A DNA stretch of 64,000 nucleotides. Source: Absidia repens (Eukaryota > Mucoromycota > Mucoromycetes > Mucorales > Cunninghamellaceae). The position numbers were made by a program, and so were the translations under genes. The stretch lies in contig MCGE01000004.1 of assembly GCA_002105175.1 (NCBI GenBank), positions 1,984,001 to 2,048,000 of the forward strand. Reading direction: 5' to 3'. The notes under the pieces are model-generated. The model worked only from the letters and a program-made list of their open reading frames with translations. It had not been told where the DNA came from and did no database searches. Of this stretch, positions 11,903 to 22,720 are shown in pieces (positions within the stretch are counted from its first letter, which is position 1; every line of letters starts with the position of its first letter).

Positions 11903-13033
11903 ATAGCCTTTCGTCAAGCAACAAAAGAACAAGGCCTACTTCAAGCGTTATCAAGTCAAGTACCGTAGACGTAGAGGTAAGTTTGAACAAAAAAAAAAGA
12001 AACGCGGATTACCAACGTTGTTGGTGGTTGTAGGCTAGGAGGAAAATGATGATTCAGCAAAAGTATAGTTCATGTGACAGTGGATTTACTACCCATTGTA
12101 TGATTGTCTTTCGCCCCTATCTGATCATCCTTTCTGCAGCCACTAGCAACGCAATTTATTTTTTTATTCGTGCTGTGGAAAATGATATCCGTGGTACTAA
12201 TCATTGTTGTTTTTTAATATAAATTAGAGGGTAAGACCGACTACTATGCTCGTAAGAGACTCGTTGTCCAAGCCAAGAACAAGTACAACTCCCCCAAGTA
12301 CAGATTGGTTGTTCGTTTCACCAACAAGGATATCATCTGTCAAATTGTGTACGCCAAGCTCCAAGGTGACTTTGTGTTGTCTGCTGCCTACGCTCACGAA
12401 TTGCCTCGCTTCGGTATTAAGGGTGGTTTGACCAACTGGGCTGCCGCTTATGCTACTGGTTTGTTGTTGGCTCGCCGTACCTTGACCAAGCTCGGTCTTG
12501 CTGACAAGTACGAAGGTGTTACCGAAGCTGATGGTGCCCTCTCCTTGACTGAAGCCAACGAAGAAGGTCCCCGTCCTTTCAAGGCTTTCTTAGATGTTGG
12601 TTTGGCTCGTACTTCCACTGGTGCTCGTGTCTTCGGTGCCATGAAGGGTGCTTCCGATGGTGGTATCTTTGTCCCCCACTCCGGTAACCGTTTCCCCGGT
12701 TATGATATCGAAACCAAGACCAACGACGATGAATTGTTGCGCAACTACATCTTCGGTGTCCACGTCGCTGAATACATGGAATACTTGGAAGAAGAAGATG
12801 AAGAACGTTACAAGAAGCACTTCGCTGGTTTCATCAAGGCTGGTGTCACCTCCGATGCTCTCGAAGATATGTACTCTGAAGCCCACGAAGCCATTCGTGC
12901 TGATCCCGTCCACAAGCCTACCGAAAAGAAGGGTGTCCCCGCCAAGCCTTACCGCCGTCCTCAACGCCTCAACAAGAAGCAACGTGATGCCAAGGTCGCT
13001 GACAAGATCGCTGCTTTCCACAAATCTGATTAG
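11701..13033 (+). CDS. RPL5: 60S ribosomal protein uL18 (RPL5)
   Basis: Three exons (11701-11703, 11907-11976, 12228-13033) join to 292 aa, against 297 in yeast. Exon 1 is just the ATG. Exon 2 encodes [20 protein letters not shown], and exon 3 begins [13 protein letters not shown] and continues through [47 protein letters not shown] and RFPGYD to a Lys-rich tail. uL18 binds 5S rRNA with uL5 and is loaded into the large subunit as the 5S RNP. Codon use is strongly biased (GCC, AAG, GGT, CTC), as in highly expressed fungal genes and unlike its neighbours. Intron 1 has a 31-nt T tract before the acceptor; intron 2 holds a snoRNA candidate. AATAAA at 13095-13100. Confidence 0.98.
12037..12131 (+). 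ncRNA. Box C/D snoRNA candidate in RPL5 intron 2
   Basis: Within the 251-nt intron 2 there is a C box ATGATGA at 12046-12052 and a D box CTGA at 12121-12124. Short flanking sequences can pair (AGGA upstream, TCCT downstream) as a terminal stem. The 15 nt directly upstream of the D box (12106-12120, GTCTTTCGCCCCTAT) are complementary to the conserved 25S/28S rRNA segment AUAGGGGCGAAAGAC, which I know from the family. That arrangement is exactly that of a methylation guide. Ribosomal-protein introns are common hosts of such snoRNAs, and human RPL5 hosts SNORD21. By the D+5 rule the target would be the second G of the GGGG run. The internal C'/D' boxes are not clear. Confidence 0.65.
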
Positions 13034-13176
13034 ATTGGTTTATCCCCTTTTATTTAGTATTCTTATTCATGTATCATCATCTCCTTTTTTTGAAAATAAA
13101 ATCATAGTCTTTTTGGGCGGTTTTGTTTTGTCCAATTTTTTCATTTTTGATTCTTATTACTATTGCTATGCAAAAT

Positions 13177-14090
13177 ATTTGAAATCCCGCTTAATGTATG
13201 CAAAATTCACAATTTTTTTTTTCTTTGGCCGCTTTCTTTTACTTTCGTTTATTTACCGTCAATATTTTCTTCACCATTTAACTTCTCTGAGGTCATGGTG
13301 ATCGTAGATTAGTGTCAGGACTAGCTTAGCAGGGTTTTCAATTCAGGGATTACAACATGCATGGGGAAACCCTTTTATCTTAGAACTAGGATTGAGGACG
13401 CCATTAATTGGTCTTTTGGGACCTTCTTTAGTGTAGCTTAGTCTTAGTTTATCCATAGTTTGTATCTGCATCTGAATAAAAATATGTTCTTCTTATAAGC
13501 TTCAATGAAAAATGACCCAATAGTCATTCTCATGTCTTATGCAATAGATCCATTTTTCATTATCGTCAACGCTTTTGATTAGTGTTGACCGTCATTGTTG
13601 TGCTTTAATCATACTTGTCGTTTTAGTCTTTATCATGCCTTGTACTTATATCAAACCGCTTTCTACAGTCCCCTAATGGTGACCATTCTTAAGATCCTCA
13701 ATAGCTCCTCATGCTACCTTTGTTAGATCCTTGTCACATTGAACTCCTTCCTTTTAATTTAGAATCTACCTATTCACTCAAATGAAATATATCCTTTGAC
13801 CCATTATATAATGGGTTGGTAATACTGTTATTGTGGCAAAATTTGAGAATTTTCTCTAAAACACCAGCTTTCTAGCTCACCTACTATGATTTTTTCCCCC
13901 CGAAGTACCAGCTACTGGTTGCTAGACCTAGGTCACACAATATCAATGTGGCCTGATTTCTGCTTAATCTATTTGCCAAGGAATACAAGTCGTGTCTGCC
14001 AGTGTACCTTTCCCTACAAGACACTATAGTCCCAACTATCGTTGATTAGACTGTGAAATTGGAACGACAGTATCAGTAAACTACCATTTT
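13177..14090 (+). repeat. Dispersed repeat family, copy B
   Basis: It starts with TTTGAAATCCCGC, 144 nt after the RPL5 stop. The best-conserved core (13290-13400) reads CATGGTGATCGTAGATTAGTG, TCAGGACTAG, AGGGATTACAACATGCATGG, GGAAACCC, closely matching copies C, D and E. Later blocks (TTTAGTCTTAGTTTATCCATAG; GCTACCTTTGTTAGATCC) also align with D. No open frame. The 3' boundary is approximate. Confidence 0.8.
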
Positions 14091-14975
14091 AGAATAGTGT
14101 TGCGGAACCTTTATAATATACATTTGAATATGTATAATATGATTTGTCATCTCACCATTAGTTTTGCTCACATATAATACGTTTAGTTTAGCATTAATTT
14201 TTAGATGCTCTTTCACTTTCCTCCCTTCCTTGTTAGATTTCTGTTGATCTTTTCCAGTTTATGTATGTGCTTTTTTCTTAGATCATTATCTTCTCCAGTC
14301 AAACCTGTGGATATTGAAACAATCCAAATATACTTTTTTTTGACAATTAAATGTGATATAAATGATGCAGCAGCTTTCGGATCCTTCTACAGGGTCAGTA
14401 TCCATTCCTTGACCGCAGTTTTATATTATGCACGTACTATTTTTGGCAAATGCCCTGGCTGGAATCATTTCAAGCTTAAGCCTGTCAGCGAAAATACCCA
14501 AAGACCGATCAGCTTTGAATGCTTATGTACAACTGTGTCTTCGCAAGATATATAAACAATCTAAACTTCAATATATTTTTATTTATCACAAACTTAAAAA
14601 TTGCAAAGCTGAGTTAAAATAGTGATGAGTCTGACATTTTTATCAGCGATTTTCCTATATTGAGAATTAATTGCATAGAATAGTGAATGAAGTGAAAAGG
14701 GTACATAATAATGACATATGATATGATTGCATAAAAGCCAATCAGGAATATGCTTTAATAAATAGAAGATGATAAAATATTATAGATTGGTATATCGCAA
14801 TTTATCATCTTGGACAATTTGCTTTATCAAATGCACCAAGAATACAAACCATGCATGTTGGTACAAGACGATATTTGAATCACCGCTGCGTGCCTATTTT
14901 TTTTTTTTTTTGCCCTATCAAGAAAATTCCTCTTTTCCTATTACCTTTTTTTTTTTTTAGAAAAAAAAAGTGATC
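14091..14975. other. Intergenic
   Basis: A/T-rich. Two overlapping ORFs (14205-14555 and 14428-14622) exist, but neither shows a recognisable family. The 100 nt before the kinase contain two T tracts, the second ending in TTTAG, so a leader intron is possible. Confidence 0.45.
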
Positions 14976-16285
14976 ATGGATCTTTTGTCATGTCAACTAA
15001 CCTCTAATTATCTTTTGGATCGGCCCACTAATGGCATCATCAATACCACGAGTGACATTAAAGGCATCATTATCAACAACCATGACAGCAAAAACATCAA
15101 TGAAACACTCTCTTTTAAACTATTACGGGGTTATCAGCTCCCAGCCCAGTTTTATGCACAATATTCACTTGAAAAAGAACTTGGAAGTGGGGGTTTTGGT
15201 TATGTAGCGTCTGTCAAGGAAAAAGCAACAGGACAAGAACGTGCCATTAAGCTCATTTACAAAAACAAACTGCCTCCTACGTCTTGGATCACTACTCAGC
15301 AAGGTCAGCTTTTGCCCATAGAAATCTATATCTTACAACATGTACAGCATCGCACCATTATCGAATATGTGGACAGCTTTGAAGACGATACTTTTTTCTA
15401 TTTGGTGATGGAATTACATGGCTCCCCGTGGTATCGGTCATCGTCCTCTTCTTCATCTTTCTCCTCCAGGTTATCTACACCTTCCTCATTACTTGATACA
15501 CCAGATTTATTGCCATCCTCTGGACCTTCTGGTAGCAATAGCAGCAATAACAACAATAACGATGGTGAAGTGGACAACGTTGACGAGCGACACGGCGCAA
15601 GACAATCCTACGATTTCACCGGTCGACGTGGCTCCTGTGACCTTTTTGAATGCATCGAACACCATCGCACATTGGATGAATCATTGATCAGGATTATTTT
15701 TCGACAAATCATTGAATGTGTGGCGTACTTGGATACAATGGGGATTTGTCATAAGGACTTGAAGGATGAAAACTTTGTCATAGATCGGAACTACAATGTA
15801 AGAAAAAACAAGGGGGGAGGGGAAGGAGGGAGTTGGAGATATCTGTGAAGAACTAACAAAAAAGAGATGTCGGATATGTATAGGTAAAACTGATCGACTT
15901 TGGCTCATCTGTGCTATTACCGAGGTACTACCATGGCAATAATAACAGCAACATGACTGAGATGTTACAGACTCAACCATTTTATGGTACCCTGGCCTAC
16001 GCATCACCCGAGATCTTACGGATGGAACATTATCAAGCTGAACCTGCCGAAATATGGTCCTTGGGCGTGCTTTTATATACATTGGTATTTGCCAAAATGC
16101 CATTTACCAATCCTCGCATGGTCCTGACCACTCATGTTCCGCTGCCTATATCATCATCTTCATCTCCGTCAACAACAGTATCCTACTCATGTTTGCACTT
16201 GATATCTTGGCTTCTCGAAAAATCTCCTTCAAGTCGGCCCACTGTCCATCAAGTCCTGGCCCATCCTTGGTTGCGACAAAAATAG
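14976..16285 (+). CDS. Ser/Thr protein kinase, PAS-kinase (PSK1)-like catalytic domain without PAS
   Basis: Two exons (14976-15797, 15884-16285) give 407 aa, nearly all kinase domain. Visible motifs are the glycine loop ELGSGGFGYV (about 69-78), catalytic Lys in RAIKLIYKNK, YLVMELHGSPWYRS, the catalytic loop CHKDLKDEN (Lys in place of Arg in HRD), DFG in KLIDFGSSV, and APE-type ASPEIL. ELHGSPW plus DLFECIEHH and IFRQIIECVAYL are hallmarks of PAS kinase, which regulates sugar flux and translation in yeast. A Ser/Asn-rich insert of about 60 residues splits ELHGSPW from DLFECIE. Yeast Psk1/2 exceed 1,000 aa with PAS domains; none are visible here, so it may be a short paralogue or have unfound upstream exons. 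AATAAA at 16357-16362. Confidence 0.82.
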
Positions 16286-17335
16286 TAGTTTAGTTTTTAT
16301 TGATAGGATGTATCTATACCCCCTTTCTTTACACCCCCTTTTTTTTACAATTGAAAAATAAAAAATATATCTGCATCTTTATCATTTTGAATTCATTGAC
16401 TTTTGAAAGGAATATGGCTCGGGAAAAGGGGAAAATAGGCGGGATTTAAAATTGCATTGATGCATGGGGGGTCCAGAACAAATAACAGATGGGGGTTTTT
16501 CTTCTTTTTATTTATATACTTGGTACGATGCTTTTTTTCTTTTTTTTTTTTTTTTTTTTTTTTGGACAACAATAGATTATAGATAATTGTGTTGCACAAT
16601 GTTGCTCAGATAAGTAAATCTAAGTCTCATTTATTTAAATCGGCGCCACCGGCAATCAATCAAAAAGGGAAGCACTGATCGGTCACTTGATAAGATGCAA
16701 GCTTGGTTGTGTGTGTGTGACATTGTGTGGGTCAATGTTTATTAATATGTGGATAATATGAAAGGATTGTGTGAGTTCTATAAGGCTATGATGTCTTACA
16801 TATAAAAATAGAGATCTTTCATTATCGTGTCACTTCTGCAGCGGTGTTTGAACCCCTTGTATGTGTAGGGAAAAAATAGGCGATGTATGTGTATAAAAAA
16901 ATCATATTTTATTAACTTGGAAGACAATACAATAAAAAAAAAATATATAGTAGTAATGATAATAGAGTGAGGGTGAGTGAGTGAGGGGAAATACATGTGT
17001 TCAAAATAAAGGTATGAGTGGATGATAAAAAAAAATACTAATAATAAAGGGATGTGTATGTATGTATATATGTGTATGTGGAGATGAGAGGAGGGGGAAG
17101 AGGGGGAGGGGGAGTGGCGAGACACGGGTATTGGAGAACTAACCAAGACAAACAGAGAAGATGAATGTACAGTACAAAGAAAGGTGGGGAAGGATATATC
17201 GGGTAATCTGTTGTTGTTCGTTGTTTGTTGATATTTTTGTTTTTCAAATAAGAATGATGACGATGTCGCTGTTGTTCAAGATATGGATGATATAAGCGGG
17301 GAGAAAGATATAGAGAAGAAAGGAGAGCATAGAGA
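16286..17335. other. Convergent intergenic region
   Basis: It separates two genes pointing at each other. It holds the kinase poly(A) signal, a GGCGGGATTTAAA motif at about 16438-16450, a 24-nt T tract near 16540, and a GA-rich stretch (about 16960-17130). The last is probably the 3' UTR of the minus-strand gene. The ORFs here are low-complexity shadows. Confidence 0.5.
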
Positions 17336-17687
17336 TCAAGTACAGATTTCTTGAGCCGAGGTAAACACAGAGGATTGTTGTTGTTGATGAGGTTCTTCCT
17401 GTGGTGATAAGAGAGCCTCTTGTTGTTTTTCACGATTTGCCCGTTCTGTCATCATTTGCTCCATATCTCGTCTCCATTGTGATTTCATTTTGAGCAAGTC
17501 CATCATATCACCATAAGTCAATTTTGCTACTTCTTGCGCTGTTCGATCTATTTGATTGCAGAAGAGAGTTTGTATGAATTAAAAAGTATTGTCTAATTAA
17601 ATTAAATGAATAGAACTTACCATATTCTTCACTTGCAAAAGTACTTTTGATCGCTACATCGCCAGAGAATTGGACTCGCTTCGACAT
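17336..17687 (-). CDS. Small protein with N-terminal RVxF (PP1-docking) motif
   Basis: Two exons on the minus strand (17687-17621, 17547-17336) give about 92 aa. The N terminus is MSKRVQFSGDVAIKSTFASEEYDR. KRVQF fits the [RK]VxF consensus by which regulators bind the PP1 catalytic groove. TFASEEYDR resembles the TFSPEEYDR stretch often placed shortly after such motifs in fungal PP1 partners. The rest is charged and Met-rich (KMKSQWRRDMEQMMTERANREKQQ), predicted helical, ending in a Gln/Ser tail. I do not recognise the family beyond this. A PP1-regulator role is inference. It is divergent from the SUN gene at 18775. Confidence 0.65.
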
Positions 17688-18774
17688 GTTTATGATATTG
17701 TATATATATAAAAAATAAAATAAAAATTTAAGCTAATGGATGGTGATGATGGTTCAGTGAAAAGAAAAGAAAAAAGGAAGAAAGAGTCAAGAAATAGAAT
17801 TTGGGCTGCCAATTTAAATTTAAAATCCATTTTGTTCCGCGGATGTACATATTTGGATAGCTGCTGTATCTGTGCTCTCCCTTCCTGCTCCTCCCCCCCT
17901 TTATTACTTGTATACTGTTTTCCCACCCCAACTCAATCTTTCTCCATGATCCTCTTTTGAGAATAACGATAGCACAAAAATAAGATGAACGTTTATTACA
18001 CAATAATGTAAAGTGAAAATCATCAATTACCATTTTCATCAACATATTATACTATTTATTTTTATATATGATACAGTCGAAAACATGATTTGGCTTGTTT
18101 TTTCTTGTGTGAGACCAGGTGTTACAAAGTCATGGATAAAAAGGGGGGATTTGTGATAAAGGCAACCACGATGGAAATGTTTTTTTTTCCTCGGATTTTA
18201 TAGTCTGGGGGTCAAAAAAAAAAAAATAGAAAACGAGCAAGTGCGGAAATTGAAAGTTTTCGCACTCTACAGTCAGCTAGTGCTATTGAAAAAAAATAGG
18301 ATGATGGTTTTTATTCAAACTGTTGCTGTTGCGCTAGATACCACAACCGAGAACTCCACTTGGTGGCGGCTGAAATAAACCCAATACTATACTGCAATGG
18401 CTAACTTTATTTACATATACTGGACAGTATTTGTAATTGCATACACTTCAAACCCTAGAATTGAGAATGTTTCTGTTTTTTTTTGTTGTTGCATCGTGCA
18501 ATAAAAAAAACAACACGTGAGGCGTTTTTCTCAAGTTAAAATCAATATGTCATTTCGAAAGACAATTTGATCACTCATTTCTCTGTTATCATCACTAGGA
18601 TACTTCACTTTTGAGTCGATATATAAAAAAAAGAGTCTATTTTGAAACGCCGACAGCTCGCCAAAAAAAAAAAAAAAGGAGTCGACCTGAAATATTTTCT
18701 TTGTTTGAAGCTTTCGCGCCGGTCTTCTTTTTTCTCTTTCTCTCTCTTTCTTTAATAAAAATTGTGGTAGTCAT
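17688..18774. promoter_or_regulatory. Divergent intergenic region upstream of the PP1-motif and SUN genes
   Basis: A/T-rich. Just before the SUN start there is a TATATAAAAAAAAG stretch (about 18619), a 15-nt A tract (18664), and a CT-rich leader (CTTTCTCTCTCTTTC) typical of fungal transcription starts. No other gene seen. Confidence 0.4.
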
Positions 18775-21267
18775 ATGGCGGATTATTCGTCACCATTACG
18801 AAGGAAAAGCACGTATTCGTCCCCTTCCTCTAGATCCTTCATCAATCATCCACCACCCGAAGGCTCTCTCCGCGACACCACGATCAATGTGGCCACTGCT
18901 TTTTCTAACGCTGAACAAACCCGCCAATATACAAGATCTCCTCAGTTTCAGTCACTATCCAACCATACCAGTCATCTCGGCAACAATTATATCTTATCTC
19001 CATCACAGAGACTTTCCAAGTTGAAAAGGAATTCAGATAACCATGGCACTCTTGTTGACTCTGATAACGAATTTTTTGGTAAGTCTTTTTCAGAAGGAAT
19101 ATAGTTTACTATAAGAATGAACAATAAAAATTCAACTCCCTTTTCTTTATCTTCTTTCTTAGGACAAATCAAATCAATGGATCTATATGGTCAACAAGCT
19201 TCTTCTTTATCACAATCAAGCTCGAGTGAAGACGAACTAGACGACAATCCCTATGAAGAAGAAGAACTTTTGGCTTTGAATCCTTCCGAAGAGGAACATC
19301 GACGGGGTCTCATACAAAAACGTTCCAGTACTTCTGACCGGTTTTTCTCAAATTATGGTAGTAATGTTACTGGATCGTCTTTCCACTCTTTCGTTGATAA
19401 CAGTACCCAACACCAACACCAACACCACCTCAGCAACAACAACAACAACGACAACCATATTGATTCTACACAACAGTCAGCTCATGAATCAACAACGCCT
19501 TTACCTTCACCTCGACCTCGTATCCAACTTGCTCTGGAAAGAACGTTTGAAATCATCATGTTTTGGGTATTCATGGTGTTTTGGGTGATCAAGGAAGTGG
19601 TTGTAGCTTTATTCACCTTCCTCTTTATCGTTGTGTCAAGTTTCTTGGTCAATCCTATTGTATTTGTCCTTCAACTCATCGGCTTTCGATCTTTAGAGCC
19701 TTTGGAACTCCCTCAACTGAAATCGTCCTTTAACCGTGTAGCTGGTGCTGATGAAAACCATCCGTCTCGTTTACTGACAACGTATTCCACGAAACGGAAG
19801 GTGGCTATTCTGGTGGTTATTGTTCTTTGTTGTTTTTACTGGTCTTCTACTGGTTCGCATTCTGATGCTGATTACACCCACCACCTACAACAAAATTCTT
19901 TACATCGTCTTTACAGCAAATTATCTCAGTCGCCATCCTCTGTCTTACCATCGCATTGGTTTCCATCGTCAACGGCAAATTTCCAATCACCCATGACAAC
20001 AAATCAAGGCGATTTACCAACACTCCATTACGACGCATCAATGAAAGATCGATTCACAACACTTGAAAAGACAGTCCATGGACTAATCAATCATATGGAA
20101 AAGCAGGATCAAAATAGCCAGCAACAAATCAAAACCATCAATTATCACCTGGATCAATTACAACACCAACTTTCCCAGTGGTCTTCCGGTCAGCCAACAC
20201 AAATGGAATCGTCTTTGATGGAACAAATGGACAAAGTGGAGAAAGTACTGGCAGCAACAACTTCAGAGATGGAAGACAGACTTCAGCAATGGGAATCACA
20301 AATAGAACAGAAGCACAGTTTCCAGGAAAAGGATGTCGGCACGGTTTCTCCGAAATTGATCGAAACACTTCGTCAGCTCTTCGTGTCGAAATCCAATGAT
20401 GATGGCGAACAATGGACGACTTTTTTACAGCACAACAAGGCATTATTGGACCAGCATATTCAAGACATGATGGACGAATGGATTCAGGAACAGCAGCGGC
20501 AGGGCAAATGGGTTGATATGGACACATTGAATGAAACACTGATGGCGCAGCTGATGCATGCATACGATGACAACAACAACAACAAAAACGACGGTGCCCA
20601 ACCAAAAGTTACACCTGAAACAAACAGCATCGTTCGCAGCTTGATTGATACCGCGATTCAAAAATATCACCAGGATGTCTTAGGCACACCAGACTATGCA
20701 TTGGCGACGCGCGGTGCAATGGTGCTCACGTCTTATACCTCAGCAACCTTCTCTCCAGTTGACTCTCAAAAACGGAAACAATTATGGTGGTGGACCCAAT
20801 GGTACTCACAATGGTCTCAAATGCAGGTTTCTCCGGTGGTGGCTCTGACGCCAGGAACACATGCAGGTCAATGCTGGCCCATGAAAGGAGACCATGGCTC
20901 GCTCGGCATCCAACTCTCTGAACCTATTGCTGTGCAAGCGGTCACTGTGGAATATCCAAGTCGATCAGTGGTGGCCAACCATGTCTCGAGTGCACCCAAG
21001 GAATTCGAAGTATGGGGGATCAAACATATCGACAAGAAGAAGAAAAGAACAGTGGATGATGATGACGATGAGGGCACAAATACAATTTTTTTGGGATCTT
21101 TCACCTACGATATCAAATCTTCCGCGTCCCCTGTACAGACTTTCTCGTTGGATACCAATCGATATATTGTTCTTCAAGGCGTGGTGGTGCGGGTCAGATC
21201 CAATTGGGGAAATCACCAGTTTACTTGCTTGTATCGTATTCGTGTACATGGTACCCCCGCAGTGTAG
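18775..21267 (+). CDS. SUN-domain nuclear-envelope protein (Sad1/UNC-84 type)
   Basis: Two exons (18775-19078, 19163-21267) give 802 aa. The N-terminal about 225 residues are Ser/Asn/His-rich and would face the nucleoplasm. A long hydrophobic stretch at about 230-268 is followed by a transmembrane helix at 315-329 (VAILVVIVLCCFYW). Coiled-coil luminal sequence with repeated QLQHQLSQW-like heptads comes next, then a C-terminal SUN domain from about 612: YALATRGAMVLTSYTS, GQCWPMKGDHGSLGIQLSEP, TVEYPSRSV and FTCLYRIRVHG. SUN proteins bind KASH partners across the perinuclear space to tether nuclei and spindle poles. Domain order and size fit Sad1/SUN1. A 20-plus-residue insertion of Lys and Asp lies inside the SUN domain near 21040-21075. 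Confidence 0.9.
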
Positions 21268-21363
21268 TAGATCATCTCTCCCTTCCTTTCTCTCCCATCG
21301 ATTTATGTTATCATAGATATTTGTATTTTTATCCTCATTTTTTTTATACACCCACACCCACAC

Positions 21364-21366
<3 letters not shown>

Positions 21367-21456
<90 letters not shown>
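21367..21456. repeat. (CT)n microsatellite
   Basis: About 45 uninterrupted CT dinucleotides, 100 nt after the SUN stop codon and probably inside its 3' UTR. Confidence 0.95.
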
Positions 21457-21459
<3 letters not shown>

Positions 21460-21473
21460 GTCTCATCTTTTCC

Positions 21474-21539
21474 CTAGTTTATAGTTTATAGTTTATAGTT
21501 TATAGTTTATAGTTTATAGTTTATAGTTTATAGTTTATA
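21474..21539. repeat. Tandem heptamer TAGTTTA
   Basis: About nine perfect copies of a 7-nt unit, 18 nt after the CT microsatellite. No spacers, so it is not a CRISPR array. Confidence 0.92.
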
Positions 21540-22119
21540 CATATATACATATATATAATAGTACATTTCAAATCTCGAATTTTAAATAAAAAATATCGTT
21601 TGACTTCATTTACGTTATACCAATCACTTTGAAATAAATAAAAAAAAATTAATGACGAAATAGTGTTAGCGACTGTGCATAGAAAGTCAATTTGGATTTG
21701 TAGAAAGTTTTAGAAATCGATAGCGATGACAATGCAGGCGAAAATGTGACCATGTATGGTGAAAAGGCTGCAGGAATGAATGGCAGTGACTGTATCTGTC
21801 TATTTGTATGGTATTGAAAACAAAGGAGAATTAAATTCGGAAAAGCACAGAGTGATGGTATAAGACATACAATCATTTAGAAAATGGGATTCAAATAAAT
21901 ATGTTTACAGTAGGGACTCTGAATAACGATATCAGCACGAAACAAGTATGTATCGTTATTGTGAATACTATCATTATGTTAATATATATACCCATGTTCT
22001 ATCTAGAAAGATCACGGACTTCTGGAACTCCCCTTTTGTTCTTTTTTCATCGAAATGAAAAAGGTTACTGAAAATAATCACGGAAATTGCGAGAACTGCC
22101 GTTCATCCCATAGAAAACA
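21540..22119. other. Intergenic
   Basis: A/T-rich with AATAAA-like sites (21587, 21634). A 75-codon minus ORF at 21649-21876 has no recognisable features. Confidence 0.45.
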
Positions 22120-22720
22120 TTTTAAATCCCGCACACGTGAATTTTTATTTTCGCCATTTTATTTTTCACGCTCTCTTTCCTTTCATCTTCTGTTTATCTT
22201 TTTTTTTTTCTTCATCATTCAACTTTTTTTGAGATAATGGTAATCTTAGATTAGCATCAGGATTAGTTTAGAAGGGTTTCCAGCTCAGGGATTACAACAT
22301 GCATGAGGAAACTCTTTCATTTTCGATCTAGGATTTGAGACCAACATTAGTTGGCTTTTGGTGCCTCTATTGGATTAGTTTAGTTTTAATTTGCTCACAG
22401 TTTGATTCAATATTTTAATAAAAGATGTCTTTTTTTATATACTTCAATGAAAAATATCCCATTAGCGTCTCTCATTTCTTGTACAATAGATCCTATTTTT
22501 ACTACCATCACCACTTGTTATTGTTAGTTTTGACTGTTGCTGTGTTTCAATAACACATATTATATATGATATTTATAGTCTTTCTCATGTCTCTTCTGCC
22601 TTGAGAAGTATATTAGATTCCTTTTACAGTCGTTCCTTTAGATTAGTATTTCATATTGTTCAGTTCTCTAATAGTCCCGTCGTGCTACTTCCAATTGACC
22701 TCTGTCAGTGTGTTTTTGAT
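22120..22720 (+). repeat. Dispersed repeat family, copy C
   Basis: It starts TTTTAAATCCCGCACACGTGAATTT at 22120, then a T tract and the core from about 22228: GATAATGGTAATCTTAGATTAG, AGGATTAGTTTAGAAGGGTTTC, GGGATTACAACATGCATG, GGAAACTC. Further blocks (CTTTCTCATGTCTCTTCTGCC; CCTTTAGATTAGTATT) match copy D. The 3' limit is uncertain. Confidence 0.8.

Noticed and set aside
12590..13021. 143-codon ORF antisense to RPL5
   Set aside because: It is the mirror of a highly codon-biased gene, a common artefact.
14205..14622. 116- and 64-codon ORFs between repeat B and the kinase
   Set aside because: Possible weak signal peptide in the second, but nothing recognisable and no consistent intron structure.
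7161..21539. Tandem arrays at 7161-7230 and 21474-21539 as possible CRISPR
   Set aside because: Units of 7-10 nt without spacers in a eukaryotic genome; these are microsatellites.
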